From Parasphingopyxis marina (GTDB lineage: Bacteria > Pseudomonadota > Alphaproteobacteria > Sphingomonadales > Sphingomonadaceae), in the NCBI RefSeq assembly GCF_014237875.1, contig NZ_JACJVJ010000001.1, forward strand, positions 546,501 to 610,500: 64,000 nucleotides of DNA. The letters are read 5' to 3'. The translations under genes were made by a program, and so were the position numbers. The notes below the pieces were generated by a model. The model made no database searches, was not told the DNA's origin, and was given only the letters and a program-made list of their open reading frames with translations. Below are positions 46,946-54,484 of this stretch, one piece after another. How positions within the stretch are numbered: the first letter of the stretch is position 1; every line of letters begins with the position of its first letter.

Positions 46946-47449
46946 ATGATGACACGCACGGCCGACAATCGCCTTTCCTCCAGCGCCGCGCCGCGTCCCC
47001 ATGCGGTCGAGGCCCGAGCGCGCAAGCGGGCCGAGGCCGAAGCCTCGGGCATCACCGCCGACTATATCGCCGCGTTGGTCGATGCCTTTTACGCGCGCAT
47101 CCGGAAGGACGATCTGCTCGGTCCGATCTTCGCCCGGCGGGTGACCGACTGGCCCCACCATCTCGACCGGATGAACCGCTTCTGGCGGTCGGTCCTCCAC
47201 AATAGCGGCGAATTTTCGGGCAACCCGATGCTCAAGCATATCGCCATTCCCGGCCTCGAGGAGCGGCATTTCGCCCATTGGCTCGAGCTGTTCTACGCCA
47301 CCTTGCGCGATCTGGAGCCGGGTAGCGCGGCGACCCGGCTGGTCGGCGAGCGGGCGCGGATGATCGCTGACAGCCTGTTGACGGGCATCGCCACCCATCG
47401 CGACGGCCTGTCCGGCGCGCGCGCGGGGCGGGACCTGCCGCATGTCTAG
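46946..47449 (+). CDS. Group III truncated haemoglobin
   Basis: 167 residues. After a ~30-residue polar extension, the 2-over-2 globin helices follow: ITADYIAALVDAFYARIRKD, LLGPIFARRV, W-PHHLDRMNRFWRSVLHN, the proximal His region NPMLKHIAIPGLEERHF and AHWLELFYATLRDLEPG. This is the TrHb3 pattern. Proposed roles are NO or peroxide detoxification or microaerobic respiration. It is divergent from the NsrR-like gene and overlaps the next gene (DUF1971), giving a nitrosative-stress unit. Confidence 0.92.
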   Translation: MMTRTADNRLSSSAAPRPHAVEARARKRAEAEASGITADYIAALVDAFYARIRKDDLLGPIFARRVTDWPHHLDRMNRFWRSVLHNSGEFSGNPMLKHIAIPGLEERHFAHWLELFYATLRDLEPGSAATRLVGERARMIADSLLTGIATHRDGLSGARAGRDLPHV

Positions 47450-47762
47450 CGCCGCAGCGCCGCCCGATCCGCTCATCGCCGATCGCGGACCGCCGCTTCC
47501 CGCCGGCGCGCAAAGCCATCGCGCGATCGGCCCGTTCGATGCCGAGAGCATTCCCGCCGGGCTGTTCAGACTGCACCGGCTGAAAGCGGGCGCCTGGGGG
47601 ATCGTCACGATCCGCGCGGGCGGCATCCGTTTCGTGTGGGATGATGCGGAGGGCGGCGCGCGCGATCTTACCGCCCCGGCCTCGATCCTCGTCCCACCCG
47701 AAGTGCCGCATCACCTGGAAAAAGCCGGGTCGGTGGAGCTCGCCATCGCCTTCTGGTCCTAG
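47442..47762 (+). CDS. DUF1971 / YeaR-TehB-like cupin protein
   Basis: 106 residues forming a small cupin-like beta-barrel: RLHRLKAGAWGIVTIRAGGI, IRFVWDDAEG and ILVPPEVPHHLEKAGS with a His-rich metal-site strand. YeaR and similar DUF1971 proteins are NsrR- and nitrate-regulated in E. coli. It overlaps the haemoglobin gene by eight bases, so both belong to one unit. Exact activity unknown. Confidence 0.87.
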   Translation: MSSAAAPPDPLIADRGPPLPAGAQSHRAIGPFDAESIPAGLFRLHRLKAGAWGIVTIRAGGIRFVWDDAEGGARDLTAPASILVPPEVPHHLEKAGSVELAIAFWS

Positions 47763-47846
47763 GCGCCGGACGCGGCTGCGGGCGCCTCTAACGGGTCGGC
47801 GCATTGCCAGTTGACGAAAAGCGCGAACGGGCGCAGCCGTCGCAAC

Positions 47847-48602
47847 ATGGGGGAGCTGGACACATCGATGCCGCTCTGGGCGAGGCTGCTCTGCTACGGG
47901 CTGGGCCTAGCCCTGATCGCGGGCTCGATCGCCTATTTTGCCTGGGGCAGCCAGCGCGCGTCCGCGGCTTCCGATTGGCCCAGCGCCGACGGCCGCATCC
48001 TTTCCTCCTATATCGAAGAGCAGGAAAGCCGCGACGAGGACAACGAGGTGATCATCACCTTCTATCCCCGGGTCACCTACCGTTATTTCGTCGCCGGCAA
48101 CGGCTTCAGCAGCGATGCGATCCGGCTGATCGCGGATCAGGGCTATGCCGATTCCTACGATGCCGAGGATTTCCTGAGCGATTATCCCGAGGGCGCGGCG
48201 GTGGAGGTGTTCTACGATCCCGAAAATCCGGGGGATTCCGCGCTGGTACTGGAAAGCCCGCCCTGGTGGATCTTCGCGGTCACGCTGATGGGCGGGGTCT
48301 GGATTTTCGCGGGCTGGTTCTTCGGCCCGCGCCGGTCGAAGGCCCGGGGTCCGTCCATGGCTGCCCCGGCATCCGCGGAGACGCCGGGCCGATGCCGCTC
48401 CTGCGGCGCGCCGGTCGAACGGCCGCCGCTGGAAGACCCCGCGATTATCCGCCGCGCATCCCGGCGCGGCGGCCCGCCCTGCCCGCGCTGCGGCGAAGCC
48501 AGGCCGCTGCAATCGCGACGCGCCGAACTCTCGCGCCTCCTCTTCTGGATCGTCTTCGCCGCGATCTGGGCCGTCGGCCTGTGGCTGCTGTTCTTCGCCT
48601 GA
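47847..48602 (+). CDS. DUF3592 membrane protein with zinc ribbon
   Basis: 251 residues from ATG 47847; a TTG at 47811 and an ATG at 47868 are alternatives and none has a good ribosome site. It has a membrane helix near the start (LLCYGLGLALIAGSIAYFAW), a DUF3592 beta region (ITFYPRVTYRYFVAGN; VEVFYDPENPGDSALVLES), a second helix, a cytosolic zinc-ribbon-like loop with CRSCGAP and CPRCGEA, and a final helix. Function unknown. The zinc ribbon between the second and third helices is an unusual addition. Confidence 0.78.
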   Translation: MGELDTSMPLWARLLCYGLGLALIAGSIAYFAWGSQRASAASDWPSADGRILSSYIEEQESRDEDNEVIITFYPRVTYRYFVAGNGFSSDAIRLIADQGYADSYDAEDFLSDYPEGAAVEVFYDPENPGDSALVLESPPWWIFAVTLMGGVWIFAGWFFGPRRSKARGPSMAAPASAETPGRCRSCGAPVERPPLEDPAIIRRASRRGGPPCPRCGEARPLQSRRAELSRLLFWIVFAAIWAVGLWLLFFA

Positions 48603-48699
48603 TTCCGGGGAATGCCGGTCGGTCTGACATATGGTTTTCACGCCAGAACATCCATTCGCCGCAGAGCACCGCGAATTCCTCGATCGACGCCTGGGATGC

Positions 48700-49242
48700 C
48701 TAACGGGGCATAAGGCCCGCCCCCAATAACACCAATATTCGCACGTCGATCACGCAACCCTCACCGCGCCTAGCTTCCACGAAATCCGCGATTCCGCTCA
48801 GCGCCACGCGGTGGACGGTGATATTCTCATGGGCGGTGCCGCCGCCTTCGCCGACCTTTTCGAGGTCGGTCGCCCTGAGCAGCGTGAAGGTCTCGCTGAT
48901 CATGCCGGGTGAGGAGCTGAACCGGCCCAGGCTTTCCCAGGTCGCGGCGCAATAGCCGGTTTCCTCTTCCAGTTCGCGCGCGGCGGCGGCCTCGGGCGCT
49001 TCGCCGTCCTGCTCGTCGCCGATCAGCCCGGCCGGCAGTTCGAGGCAGTCTGCGCCCAGCGGCACGCGATACTGCTCGACAAGGATGACATGAGGATCGG
49101 CGGGTGCGCCGTCATCGCCTTCGTCGATGGCGAGGATCACCGCCGCCTCGATGCCCCGCACGCGGCTGACGAATTCCCAGCGCCCCTGCGTCTTGGCGGC
49201 GATATATCGGCCCTGCCAGCGGGTAACGGTTTCTTCGGTCAT
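48700..49242 (-). CDS. Nudix hydrolase (ADP-ribose pyrophosphatase-like)
   Basis: 180 residues. The Nudix box reads GLIGDEQDGEAPEAAAAREL followed by EEETGY, with the usual spacing slightly enlarged before the REL-EE core. The upstream VEQYRVPLGADCLELPAG is typical of ADP-sugar pyrophosphatases, and ENITVHRV follows as a C-terminal strand. It likely hydrolyses ADP-ribose or a related nucleotide sugar. Monocistronic. Confidence 0.9.
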   Translation of the reverse strand: MTEETVTRWQGRYIAAKTQGRWEFVSRVRGIEAAVILAIDEGDDGAPADPHVILVEQYRVPLGADCLELPAGLIGDEQDGEAPEAAAARELEEETGYCAATWESLGRFSSSPGMISETFTLLRATDLEKVGEGGGTAHENITVHRVALSGIADFVEARRGEGCVIDVRILVLLGAGLMPR

Positions 49243-49331
49243 CCCCTATCCTTCGGGCCCGATGGCGATGCCGGTCAACCCCCCAAGGCTTGCGGAGAGG
49301 GCGGCAGAACCGGCGCCCGCAGCGATAGCGG

Positions 49332-49841
49332 CTATTCCGCGGACGCCAGCCGCGCTTCGACGGCGTCCAGCGCGGCGCGGATGCCGCCGGGCATGTCGTT
49401 ATCGTCGAAATGGGCGGTGATCAGCGCCTCGGCTTCGGTGCGGAAGGCGGGATCGAGCCAAGGTTCGGCGCCCGGTGCGGGAACGAGGCCGAGTTCCTCG
49501 TCGGCCATCGCGATCAGCAGCAGCGCGCCGCTCTGGCCGATGCCGCGCTCGGTGATATAGGCCTGCGCGACCTCGTCGACCGGGCGGCCGTCCAGGGTCA
49601 GCATCGTCGCGACGCGCAGCTCATGCCCGGTGGCGGCGTGCAGCGCGGCGAGCCGCTCGCCCAGTTCCGCCTGAAGGGCCTCGTCGAACAGGGCCGTATC
49701 GTCGATATAGGTGGCGGGCGGATAGGGCTGGGCGACCTGCTCGGCCGCCTCGCCGCTATCCGTTTCGCTTCCGCCGCACGCGCCGAGCGCCAGCAGCATC
49801 GCCAGGGCGATCGCCGCCGCTGGGCGTGTGCGGATTGCCAT
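49332..49841 (-). CDS. TPM-domain lipoprotein (second of a tandem pair)
   Basis: 169 residues. Lipobox LGAC (LAMLLALGACGG) predicts a lipoprotein. The remainder has the TPM-domain pattern: a YIDDTALFDEALQAELGERL start, then HELRVATMLTLDGRPVDEVA, the loop ERGIGQSGALLLIAMADEEL and the C-terminal helix. TPM proteins bind acidic ligands or Ca2+ in some species and act in photosystem II repair in plants. Its ATG shares one base with the stop of the neighbouring paralogue (TAATG), so both are co-translated. Confidence 0.82.
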   Translation of the reverse strand: MAIRTRPAAAIALAMLLALGACGGSETDSGEAAEQVAQPYPPATYIDDTALFDEALQAELGERLAALHAATGHELRVATMLTLDGRPVDEVAQAYITERGIGQSGALLLIAMADEELGLVPAPGAEPWLDPAFRTEAEALITAHFDDNDMPGGIRAALDAVEARLASAE

Positions 49842-50380
49842 TATTCGGCCACCGGTTCGGCGGCAGCTTCGGGAGCGTCCTCGGTGACGGCATCCCCGGC
49901 TGCGCCCAGCTGCGCGACGAGGAAATCGACGCCGGCCGCGAAGCCGCCCGCCAGATCGTCATTGTCGAAGCCGTCGATCATCGCCTGTTCGGCCATCGCC
50001 GCTTCCTCGGGATCGATTTCCGCGCCGACGATCGCCAGCGCTTCGTCTTCGCCCGCGATCAGGATCAGCGCATCGGCGCCGCGTTCGGCCAGCATCGCGC
50101 TGGCGGCTTCCTCGATATCCTGGCCCTCGGTGGTGCGGATCGCGACGACGAGGGCGATTTTGCCGGTCTCGTCGAACAAGGTGCCGAGCCGTTCGCCGAC
50201 CGGGCCGATCTCGCCTTCGTCGACAAAGCCGGCTTCGTCGATGAAAAAGGCATCGGGCCGCGCGGCTTCGGTTTCGGTGGTTTCCGTGGCTTCGGTTTCG
50301 TCGGCAGCGGTGGTGCCGCCGCCACAGGCGGCAAGGCCCAGCGACAGCGCAATCGCTGCGATCGTGGTCGTTCTCTTCAT
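49841..50380 (-). CDS. TPM-domain lipoprotein (first of a tandem pair)
   Basis: 179 residues from ATG 50380 (AAAGGGGAT upstream). Lipobox LAAC (IALSLGLAACGG). An acidic Thr/Glu linker (TEATETTETEA) precedes a TPM-like domain (AFFIDEAGFVDEGEIGPVGE, KIALVVAIRTTEGQDIEEAA, ERGADALILIAGEDEAL). An Ala/Glu-rich tail follows. Its order of segments parallels the gene just downstream (a tandem duplication), although the sequences have diverged. Function unknown; likely periplasmic. Confidence 0.82.
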   Translation of the reverse strand: MKRTTTIAAIALSLGLAACGGGTTAADETEATETTETEAARPDAFFIDEAGFVDEGEIGPVGERLGTLFDETGKIALVVAIRTTEGQDIEEAASAMLAERGADALILIAGEDEALAIVGAEIDPEEAAMAEQAMIDGFDNDDLAGGFAAGVDFLVAQLGAAGDAVTEDAPEAAAEPVAE

Positions 50381-50410
50381 CGATATCCCCTTTGGTCTCC
50401 GTCGGCGCCG

Positions 50411-50439
50411 CGCCCCGACGGGGCCGCGGCGTCGGGGCG
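50411..50439. repeat. GC-rich inverted repeat between TPM pair and mscL
   Basis: CGCCCCGAC (50411-50419) and GTCGGGGCG (50431-50439) form a perfect nine-base inverted repeat with an 11-base spacer in the 163-base divergent gap. No T-run follows on either strand, so it is more likely an operator or mRNA structure than a terminator. Confidence 0.4.
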
Positions 50440-50543
50440 ATCCATCGCATATTTCCCCGCGACAGGGAACCGCTCGCTTGGCGCGGGCGCGCGGCTGTGG
50501 CATCGATTGGCGAACGCAGGCAGTGGTTTAGGAGGGTAGCAGC

Positions 50544-50966
50544 ATGTTCGCAGAGTTTCGGGACTTTATCGCGCGCGGCAATGTGATCGACCTTGCGGTC
50601 GCGGTGATCATCGGCGGCGCCTTCGCCACGATCACCACCTCGCTGACCGAGGATGTGATCATGCCGGTCGTCGGCTGGATCTTCGGCGGCGTCGATTTCT
50701 CGACATGGTTCATCCGGCTGGGCGCGATCCCCGCCGATTATGCCGGATCGCCCGAAGATTATGCCGCGCTGAAGGAAGCGGGCGTGGCGATGATCGGCAT
50801 CGGCCAGTTCATCACTGTGGTCATCAATTTCATCATCCTCGCCTTCGTGATCTTCCTGCTGGTGCGCCAGGCGAACAGGATCGTCAAAAAGGCCGAGGAC
50901 GCCCCGGCCGGGCCCAGCGAGATCGAGCTGCTGACCGAAATCCGCGACGCGCTCAAGAAGAGCTAG
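50544..50966 (+). CDS. mscL: Large-conductance mechanosensitive channel
   Basis: 140 residues, the normal size. MscL landmarks: the N-terminal amphipathic helix FAEFRDFIARGNVIDLAVAV, the pore helix TM1 continuing IIGGAFATITTSLTEDVIMP, a periplasmic loop, TM2 (FITVVINFIILAFVIFLLVR) and a charged cytoplasmic helix ending LLTEIRDALKKS. It opens under membrane tension to release solutes on osmotic downshock. GGAGG lies upstream of the ATG. Confidence 0.97.
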   Translation: MFAEFRDFIARGNVIDLAVAVIIGGAFATITTSLTEDVIMPVVGWIFGGVDFSTWFIRLGAIPADYAGSPEDYAALKEAGVAMIGIGQFITVVINFIILAFVIFLLVRQANRIVKKAEDAPAGPSEIELLTEIRDALKKS

Positions 50967-51110
50967 GCCGCACGCCGGCGCGCGGCGGGCCGATGCGGCC
51001 CGTCGCACCTATCGCCTCGGTTCGCCGCAAAGACGGAACTCCCGTCCGTCCCGCCCATTGGTGGCACGGATCGCGGCCCCGTAAGCGCCGCCTATTGCAG
51101 GGAAATTACC

Positions 51111-51392
51111 ATGAAGAAGCTGATTTTCACCGCCGCTGCCGCCTCCGCCGCGCTGGGCCTCGCCGCTTGCCAGAGCGAGCAGGCCGACGCCGTCGAGGAT
51201 GCCGCGGAGGACCAGGCCGAGATGATCGACGAAATGGCCGACGAAGCGCCGACCGAGGCCCAGGAAGAGGCGCTGGAGAGCCGCGCCGACATGGTCGAGG
51301 AACAGGGCGAGGAAGCCGCCAACCGGATGGACGATGACGGCGAAATCGCGCCCAGCGAAACCGGCATCGGAGACACGCAGGACGGCATGTAG
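51111..51392 (+). CDS. Small acidic lipoprotein, coiled-coil-like
   Basis: 93 residues. Lipobox LAAC (ALGLAACQSE) predicts lipidation. The mature part is almost entirely Glu/Asp/Ala (DAVEDAAEDQAEMIDEMADE, then ALESRADMVEEQGEEAANRM) and probably one long helix. No Cys except the lipid-modified one, and no family recognised. It is followed by a strong terminator and is monocistronic. An envelope role is inferred from the lipobox. Confidence 0.8.
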   Translation: MKKLIFTAAAASAALGLAACQSEQADAVEDAAEDQAEMIDEMADEAPTEAQEEALESRADMVEEQGEEAANRMDDDGEIAPSETGIGDTQDGM

Positions 51393-51424
51393 CCCTCCTT
51401 CCGAAAATGCCTCCCATGGCATTG

Positions 51425-51465
51425 GCGGCGTCGCGGAAACACTCGTCCGCGGCGCCGCTTCTTTT
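51425..51465 (+). terminator. Intrinsic terminator after the acidic lipoprotein gene
   Basis: A 13-base-pair stem with one G.U pair (51425-51437 with 51446-51458) and an eight-base loop precedes TTCTTTT. It ends the + strand transcript and separates it from the minus-strand ssrA gene. Confidence 0.85.
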
Positions 51466-51514
51466 GGTGGGGGTGTGGGCCGGTGCGGCGCCTGAGGCGC
51501 AGCCGAAGGTCTGA

Positions 51515-51860
51515 CTATCCGGAAAGTGGGGGGCTTCTGTTGCCCGGCGCCCCCCGGGCCGCTGGTTTCCGCTTCTGGTGCCCGGTGCGGTCCAACCGCG
51601 CTTTTGTCTTAGTAACTTAGACCGTTAGGCCTTGGGTTACGCAGCAATCGCAAGAGCTTCGTTATCGTTGGCTCTTATGAGTTGTGAACGGTTTTACGGC
51701 GCATTCAGGCCGGGCGAAAGTTGCCGTCTTTCAACACACGTCGATCCTGGTTCGGCCCCGTCTTAAACCGCGAAATTTCGCGATTTATGGTGGAGCCGCC
51801 GGGTACTGCCCCCGGGTCCGCTGTGCCTATTGCACGGCACCGTTTATCGCCATAGCCGGC
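51515..51860 (-). ncRNA. ssrA: tmRNA, circularly permuted two-piece form (ssrA)
   Basis: Read on the minus strand the gene is permuted. First comes the acceptor piece, ending GGCTCCACCA (3' end at 51788) with the T-arm-like CCGGGGGCAGTACCCGG. An excised spacer at 51764-51787, a 24-base near-perfect hairpin, follows. The coding piece starts GGGGCCGAACCAGGATCGAC at 51759. GGGGCCG pairs with CGGCTCC and keeps the G3.U70 alanine signal. The tag frame at 51672-51637 reads ANDNEALAIAA then TAA. Pseudoknot-forming GC-rich runs follow to about 51515. Alphaproteobacteria are known to use split tmRNA. The outer ends (about 51860 and 51515) are estimates; a TATATA promoter-like box lies near 51860. Confidence 0.93.
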
Positions 51861-51931
51861 CGAAACCGGCAGCCCCTATATAGGGGCTCGCACGTTAATG
51901 GGAAGTGGACGGGGAGAGGCGCGCAGGTCTT

Positions 51932-52372
51932 TCAGAAAATCTCGTTTTCCGCCTCCTGTGCGAAGGGTTGCCCCATCTCCACGGTCTGCGCCTTTCGGAA
52001 CAGCCCGCCGCCGCTGAGCGCGAAGGGCATTACGGCATCTCGCGCATAGCCTTCCGCCCGAAGCTGGACGAGCACCGCGTCGGTCCGCCCGCCGTCGTCC
52101 GGCTTGCGCACGGCGACGTTCGCGGAAATCGCCGAGGCAATCGCTTCGCCCCGCCCGGCCATGCCCTTCAGCTTCTCCTGCAGCGAGGCGATGACGGCGG
52201 CCGATTCAGGATGTTCGTCTCCGTCGTGCACGGCGAGCGCCGTAATCTCGCCCTGCGGGGAAATGTAATGCGCGAAGGGAAAGAACTCGCCGTTCCTCGC
52301 GAGCAGCGCCTCTGCCATGTCGAGGCCGGCGGCGTAGAGGGCGTCGAGCTGTTCCTGATTCACGGCCGTCAT
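51932..52372 (-). CDS. Hypothetical protein, 146 residues
   Basis: A soluble-looking protein without signal peptide: TAVNQEQLDALYAAGLDMAE at the start, then LARNGEFFPFAHYISPQGEI, a middle helix with LQEKLKGMAGRGEAIASAIS and a strand region VAVRKPDDGGRTDAVLVQLR; it ends EIF. It resembles a widespread uncharacterised family in shape, but I cannot name one. It lies next to ssrA, on the same strand, at the edge of an accessory stretch. The start ATG has no strong ribosome site. Confidence 0.7.
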   Translation of the reverse strand: MTAVNQEQLDALYAAGLDMAEALLARNGEFFPFAHYISPQGEITALAVHDGDEHPESAAVIASLQEKLKGMAGRGEAIASAISANVAVRKPDDGGRTDAVLVQLRAEGYARDAVMPFALSGGGLFRKAQTVEMGQPFAQEAENEIF

Positions 52373-52400
52373 TTGTCTCTCCCAAAATCACCGCCCGAAG

Positions 52401-52488
52401 GTTACACAAGTTACACGCCCTTATGGCGAAAAACTTTCGCTCGTTTCCTCGCGCCCAAGGTCACACCAGGTTGACACCGGTTGACACA
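52401..52488. repeat. Tandem short direct repeats upstream of the 146-residue gene
   Basis: GTTACAC occurs twice nine bases apart (52401, 52410). Three related ten-mers, GGTCACACCA, GGTTGACACC and GGTTGACACA, follow in tandem at 52459-52488. The ten-base period puts the copies on one face of the helix. They lie in a 150-base gene-free gap ahead of the 146-residue gene and may be regulatory. Confidence 0.5.
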
Positions 52489-52522
52489 GGCCGGGCTATT
52501 CGCTGCCTCGTTCACCGCCCCC

Positions 52523-52858
52523 TCATTGCCCCGGGATCGGCGGCATCGCCATCACCTCGACCGCCTCGCCGGGGAAGATCGCGAAGTGCGGATGCGCTTC
52601 GAACATCGCCGCCGCCGCCTCGTGCGTCTCCGCCTCCACGATCACATAGCCGGTCAGCGCGTTGGCATGCGGCGCGACCCCGCCTCCGGACACGCGCAGC
52701 GTCTTGCCGAGCGGGCCGCCCGTATCGACGATCGCACCGGCATGCCCGGCCATCCAGTCGCCCCAGGCCTTCATGCCCCGGCCGATCGTCTCCTCGTCGG
52801 GCGGCGAAGCGCCGGCCTTTGCGGGGGAGCCGGTATAGACGGCCATGAATTTCGGCAT
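52523..52858 (-). CDS. YciI-like protein
   Basis: 111 residues from ATG 52858. The pattern is that of YCII-related (dimeric alpha-beta barrel) proteins: MPKFMAVYTGSPAKAGASPP, IGRGMKAWGDWMAGHAGAIV, DTGGPLGKTLRVSGGG and a C-terminal HEAAAAMFEAHPHFAIFPGE followed by VEVMAMPPIPG. It is small, cytosolic and of unknown enzymatic role. It is divergent from the toxin/antitoxin pair (122 bases). Confidence 0.85.
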   Translation of the reverse strand: MPKFMAVYTGSPAKAGASPPDEETIGRGMKAWGDWMAGHAGAIVDTGGPLGKTLRVSGGGVAPHANALTGYVIVEAETHEAAAAMFEAHPHFAIFPGEAVEVMAMPPIPGQ

Positions 52859-52980
52859 CGCGATTCTCCTTGCTGGCGGCGCGACCGGTTTACCGCATCC
52901 CGGGGCCTGTAGGACAGCAAATAGGATTCGCCGCCGCCTCCCGCTGGACAATGCGCGCCCGTTTGTCTATTATAATAGAC

Positions 52981-53271
52981 ATGAACCGGATCGAGCAGAC
53001 CGAGGCATTCGAAAACTGGCTCGACGGGCTTGGCGACCGCACGGCGCAAAAGGCGATCGCGCGGCACATCGTCAAGATGGAAGGCGGGCTGTTCGGCGAT
53101 GCCAAGCTGCTCGAAGGCAAGGTGTGGGAGGCACGCATCCATCACGGCCCCGGCTACCGGCTCTATTATGCCCGCAAGGGCGACAGGATTTACCTGCTGC
53201 TGTGCGGCGGCACGAAGCGGAGGCAGCAGAAGGATATAGAAAGGGCGGTCGCGCTGGCCGCACAGATATAG
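52981..53271 (+). CDS. RelE/ParE-family toxin (type II TA, HigB/addiction-module killer type)
   Basis: 96 residues. The pattern is RIEQTEAFENWLDGLGDRTA at the start, HIVKMEGGLFGDAKLLEGKV, WEARIHHGPGYRLYYARKGD and IYLLLCGGTKRRQQKDIERA: the addiction-module killer family with conserved basic residues in its C-terminal strand and helix. It is encoded before its antitoxin, the reverse of the common order, as in higBA-type loci. The predicted activity is mRNA cleavage on the ribosome. It follows an AT-rich promoter (TATTATAATAGAC). Confidence 0.9.
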   Translation: MNRIEQTEAFENWLDGLGDRTAQKAIARHIVKMEGGLFGDAKLLEGKVWEARIHHGPGYRLYYARKGDRIYLLLCGGTKRRQQKDIERAVALAAQI

Positions 53272-53282
53272 AAGGACCGATC

Positions 53283-53570
53283 ATGCCACTCGCCACAAAA
53301 CCGTTCGATGCGGCCCGCTATCTCGACGGGCCGGAGGATTATGCCGAGCTGCTCGACGATGCGCTCGCCACCGGCCATCGCGGCTATATCGCCGCCGCGC
53401 TCGGCACGATCGCCCGCGCCTATGGCGTCGATCGCCTCGCCGCCGATACCGGCCTCAACCGCGCAACCCTCTACGCCGCCTTCCGCGACGACGGCAACCC
53501 GACGCTCGATACGGTGCTGCGCGTGCTGGCGCAGGTGAAGGTGGGCCTGGGGGCGAAGCGGGCGGCGTGA
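53283..53570 (+). CDS. Antitoxin with HTH domain, partner of the RelE-type toxin
   Basis: 95 residues, 11 bases after the toxin stop. It matches the addiction-module antidote family: KPFDAARYLDGPEDYAELLD, then the helical EALATGHRG-like stretch LDDALATGHRGYIAAALGTI, and a Xre-like HTH GVDRLAADTGLNRATLYAAF with RDDGNPTLDTVLRVLAQVKV. It binds and neutralises the toxin and likely represses the operon. No third gene is seen. Confidence 0.9.
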   Translation: MPLATKPFDAARYLDGPEDYAELLDDALATGHRGYIAAALGTIARAYGVDRLAADTGLNRATLYAAFRDDGNPTLDTVLRVLAQVKVGLGAKRAA

Positions 53571-53818
53571 TCGCCTGTGCGGTGATGCGGCAGCTCGGCG
53601 GCTAAAGGATTTTCCGCGCGCAGACCGAGTACGCCTGGCATCGGATGTGCTGCCGCTGTTTCCGGAGGGTCGGGTGGGGCGGAATAGATTAATGGCCGAA
53701 CGAAAGCCGCTTTGTTCAAAGGTGAGTAAAGTTGTATAGTTGCATATAATGTCGTCACCAAAACTGGATTCGACAGTGATTTATTTTTAGAAGTTTCAAT
53801 TTGATCAGGTCTACGAGA

Positions 53819-54427
53819 ATGATGTCGAAGCGCCATGCACTTGATGACATATTGAATTCAGAATTTCGATGGCCCACTAAAGGCGACGTCCCCTTTGTTG
53901 AAGCGACTGATTCGCTGAACAATGCCATTCTAGCCGAGGACGATCTATCTCGTCTCGTGCTGATGACCGATGGTTACAAAAAGGCAGCGGATTTAATGGT
54001 CGCGCATACGACCGAACATGCGGTCGATCTGGATTTTCTCGTTTTTCCGGTGTTGTTTAATTATCGACATTTCATAGAGCTTTCGCTGAAGTATCAATTA
54101 GCCACCCACGGCCGCTTCGTTGGGGTTGAAGCAAATTGGAACTCCCATGACCTAGGACACCTCTGGTCGAGTTTCCGGGAGATGTTGGAAAGATATGGTA
54201 ATCCGGATCCGGATGACGCCGACCCGGTTGTCGAAGATATAGTTCTCGAGTTCGCGAAGATCGATCCTGCGTCCTATTCCTATCGCTATCCGTATGATCG
54301 TAATGGTCATCCAATTCCGCTGAAATATGGTGCGATGAACCTTAAACATCTATCCGATGTGATGAACGGCGTTGATGGCTACTTCAATGGATGTGATGGT
54401 TTTCTGAGTTCTATGAATGAGCGCTAG
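53819..54427 (+). CDS. Unrecognised accessory protein with HEPN-like traits
   Basis: 202 residues, start ATG 53819 (next codon is also ATG); upstream AGG is weak. It has a helical segment FPVLFNYRHFIELSLKYQLA followed by a His-containing loop (NWNSHDLGHLWSSFREMLER), and RYPYDRNGHPIPLKYGAMNL near the C-terminus. The RH-IEL-LK plus HDL-LW arrangement resembles small HEPN-like proteins that act as RNases or antitoxins in defence loci, but the RxxxxH catalytic motif is not clear. The base composition is unlike its neighbours. It is convergent with the PIN-like gene. Confidence 0.55.
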   Translation: MMSKRHALDDILNSEFRWPTKGDVPFVEATDSLNNAILAEDDLSRLVLMTDGYKKAADLMVAHTTEHAVDLDFLVFPVLFNYRHFIELSLKYQLATHGRFVGVEANWNSHDLGHLWSSFREMLERYGNPDPDDADPVVEDIVLEFAKIDPASYSYRYPYDRNGHPIPLKYGAMNLKHLSDVMNGVDGYFNGCDGFLSSMNER

Positions 54428-54484
54428 GCTTTGACATGCACCTTAATGAAGCGATCTTCATAGCCGAGCGTTCGCGGGCCATAC

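Noticed and set aside
51684-52049. A 121-codon + strand frame
   Set aside because: It overlaps the tmRNA acceptor piece and coding piece on the other strand.
51515-53570. tmRNA as the integration site of an island
   Set aside because: No integrase and no repeat of the tmRNA 3' end (GGCTCCACCA region) was seen downstream.
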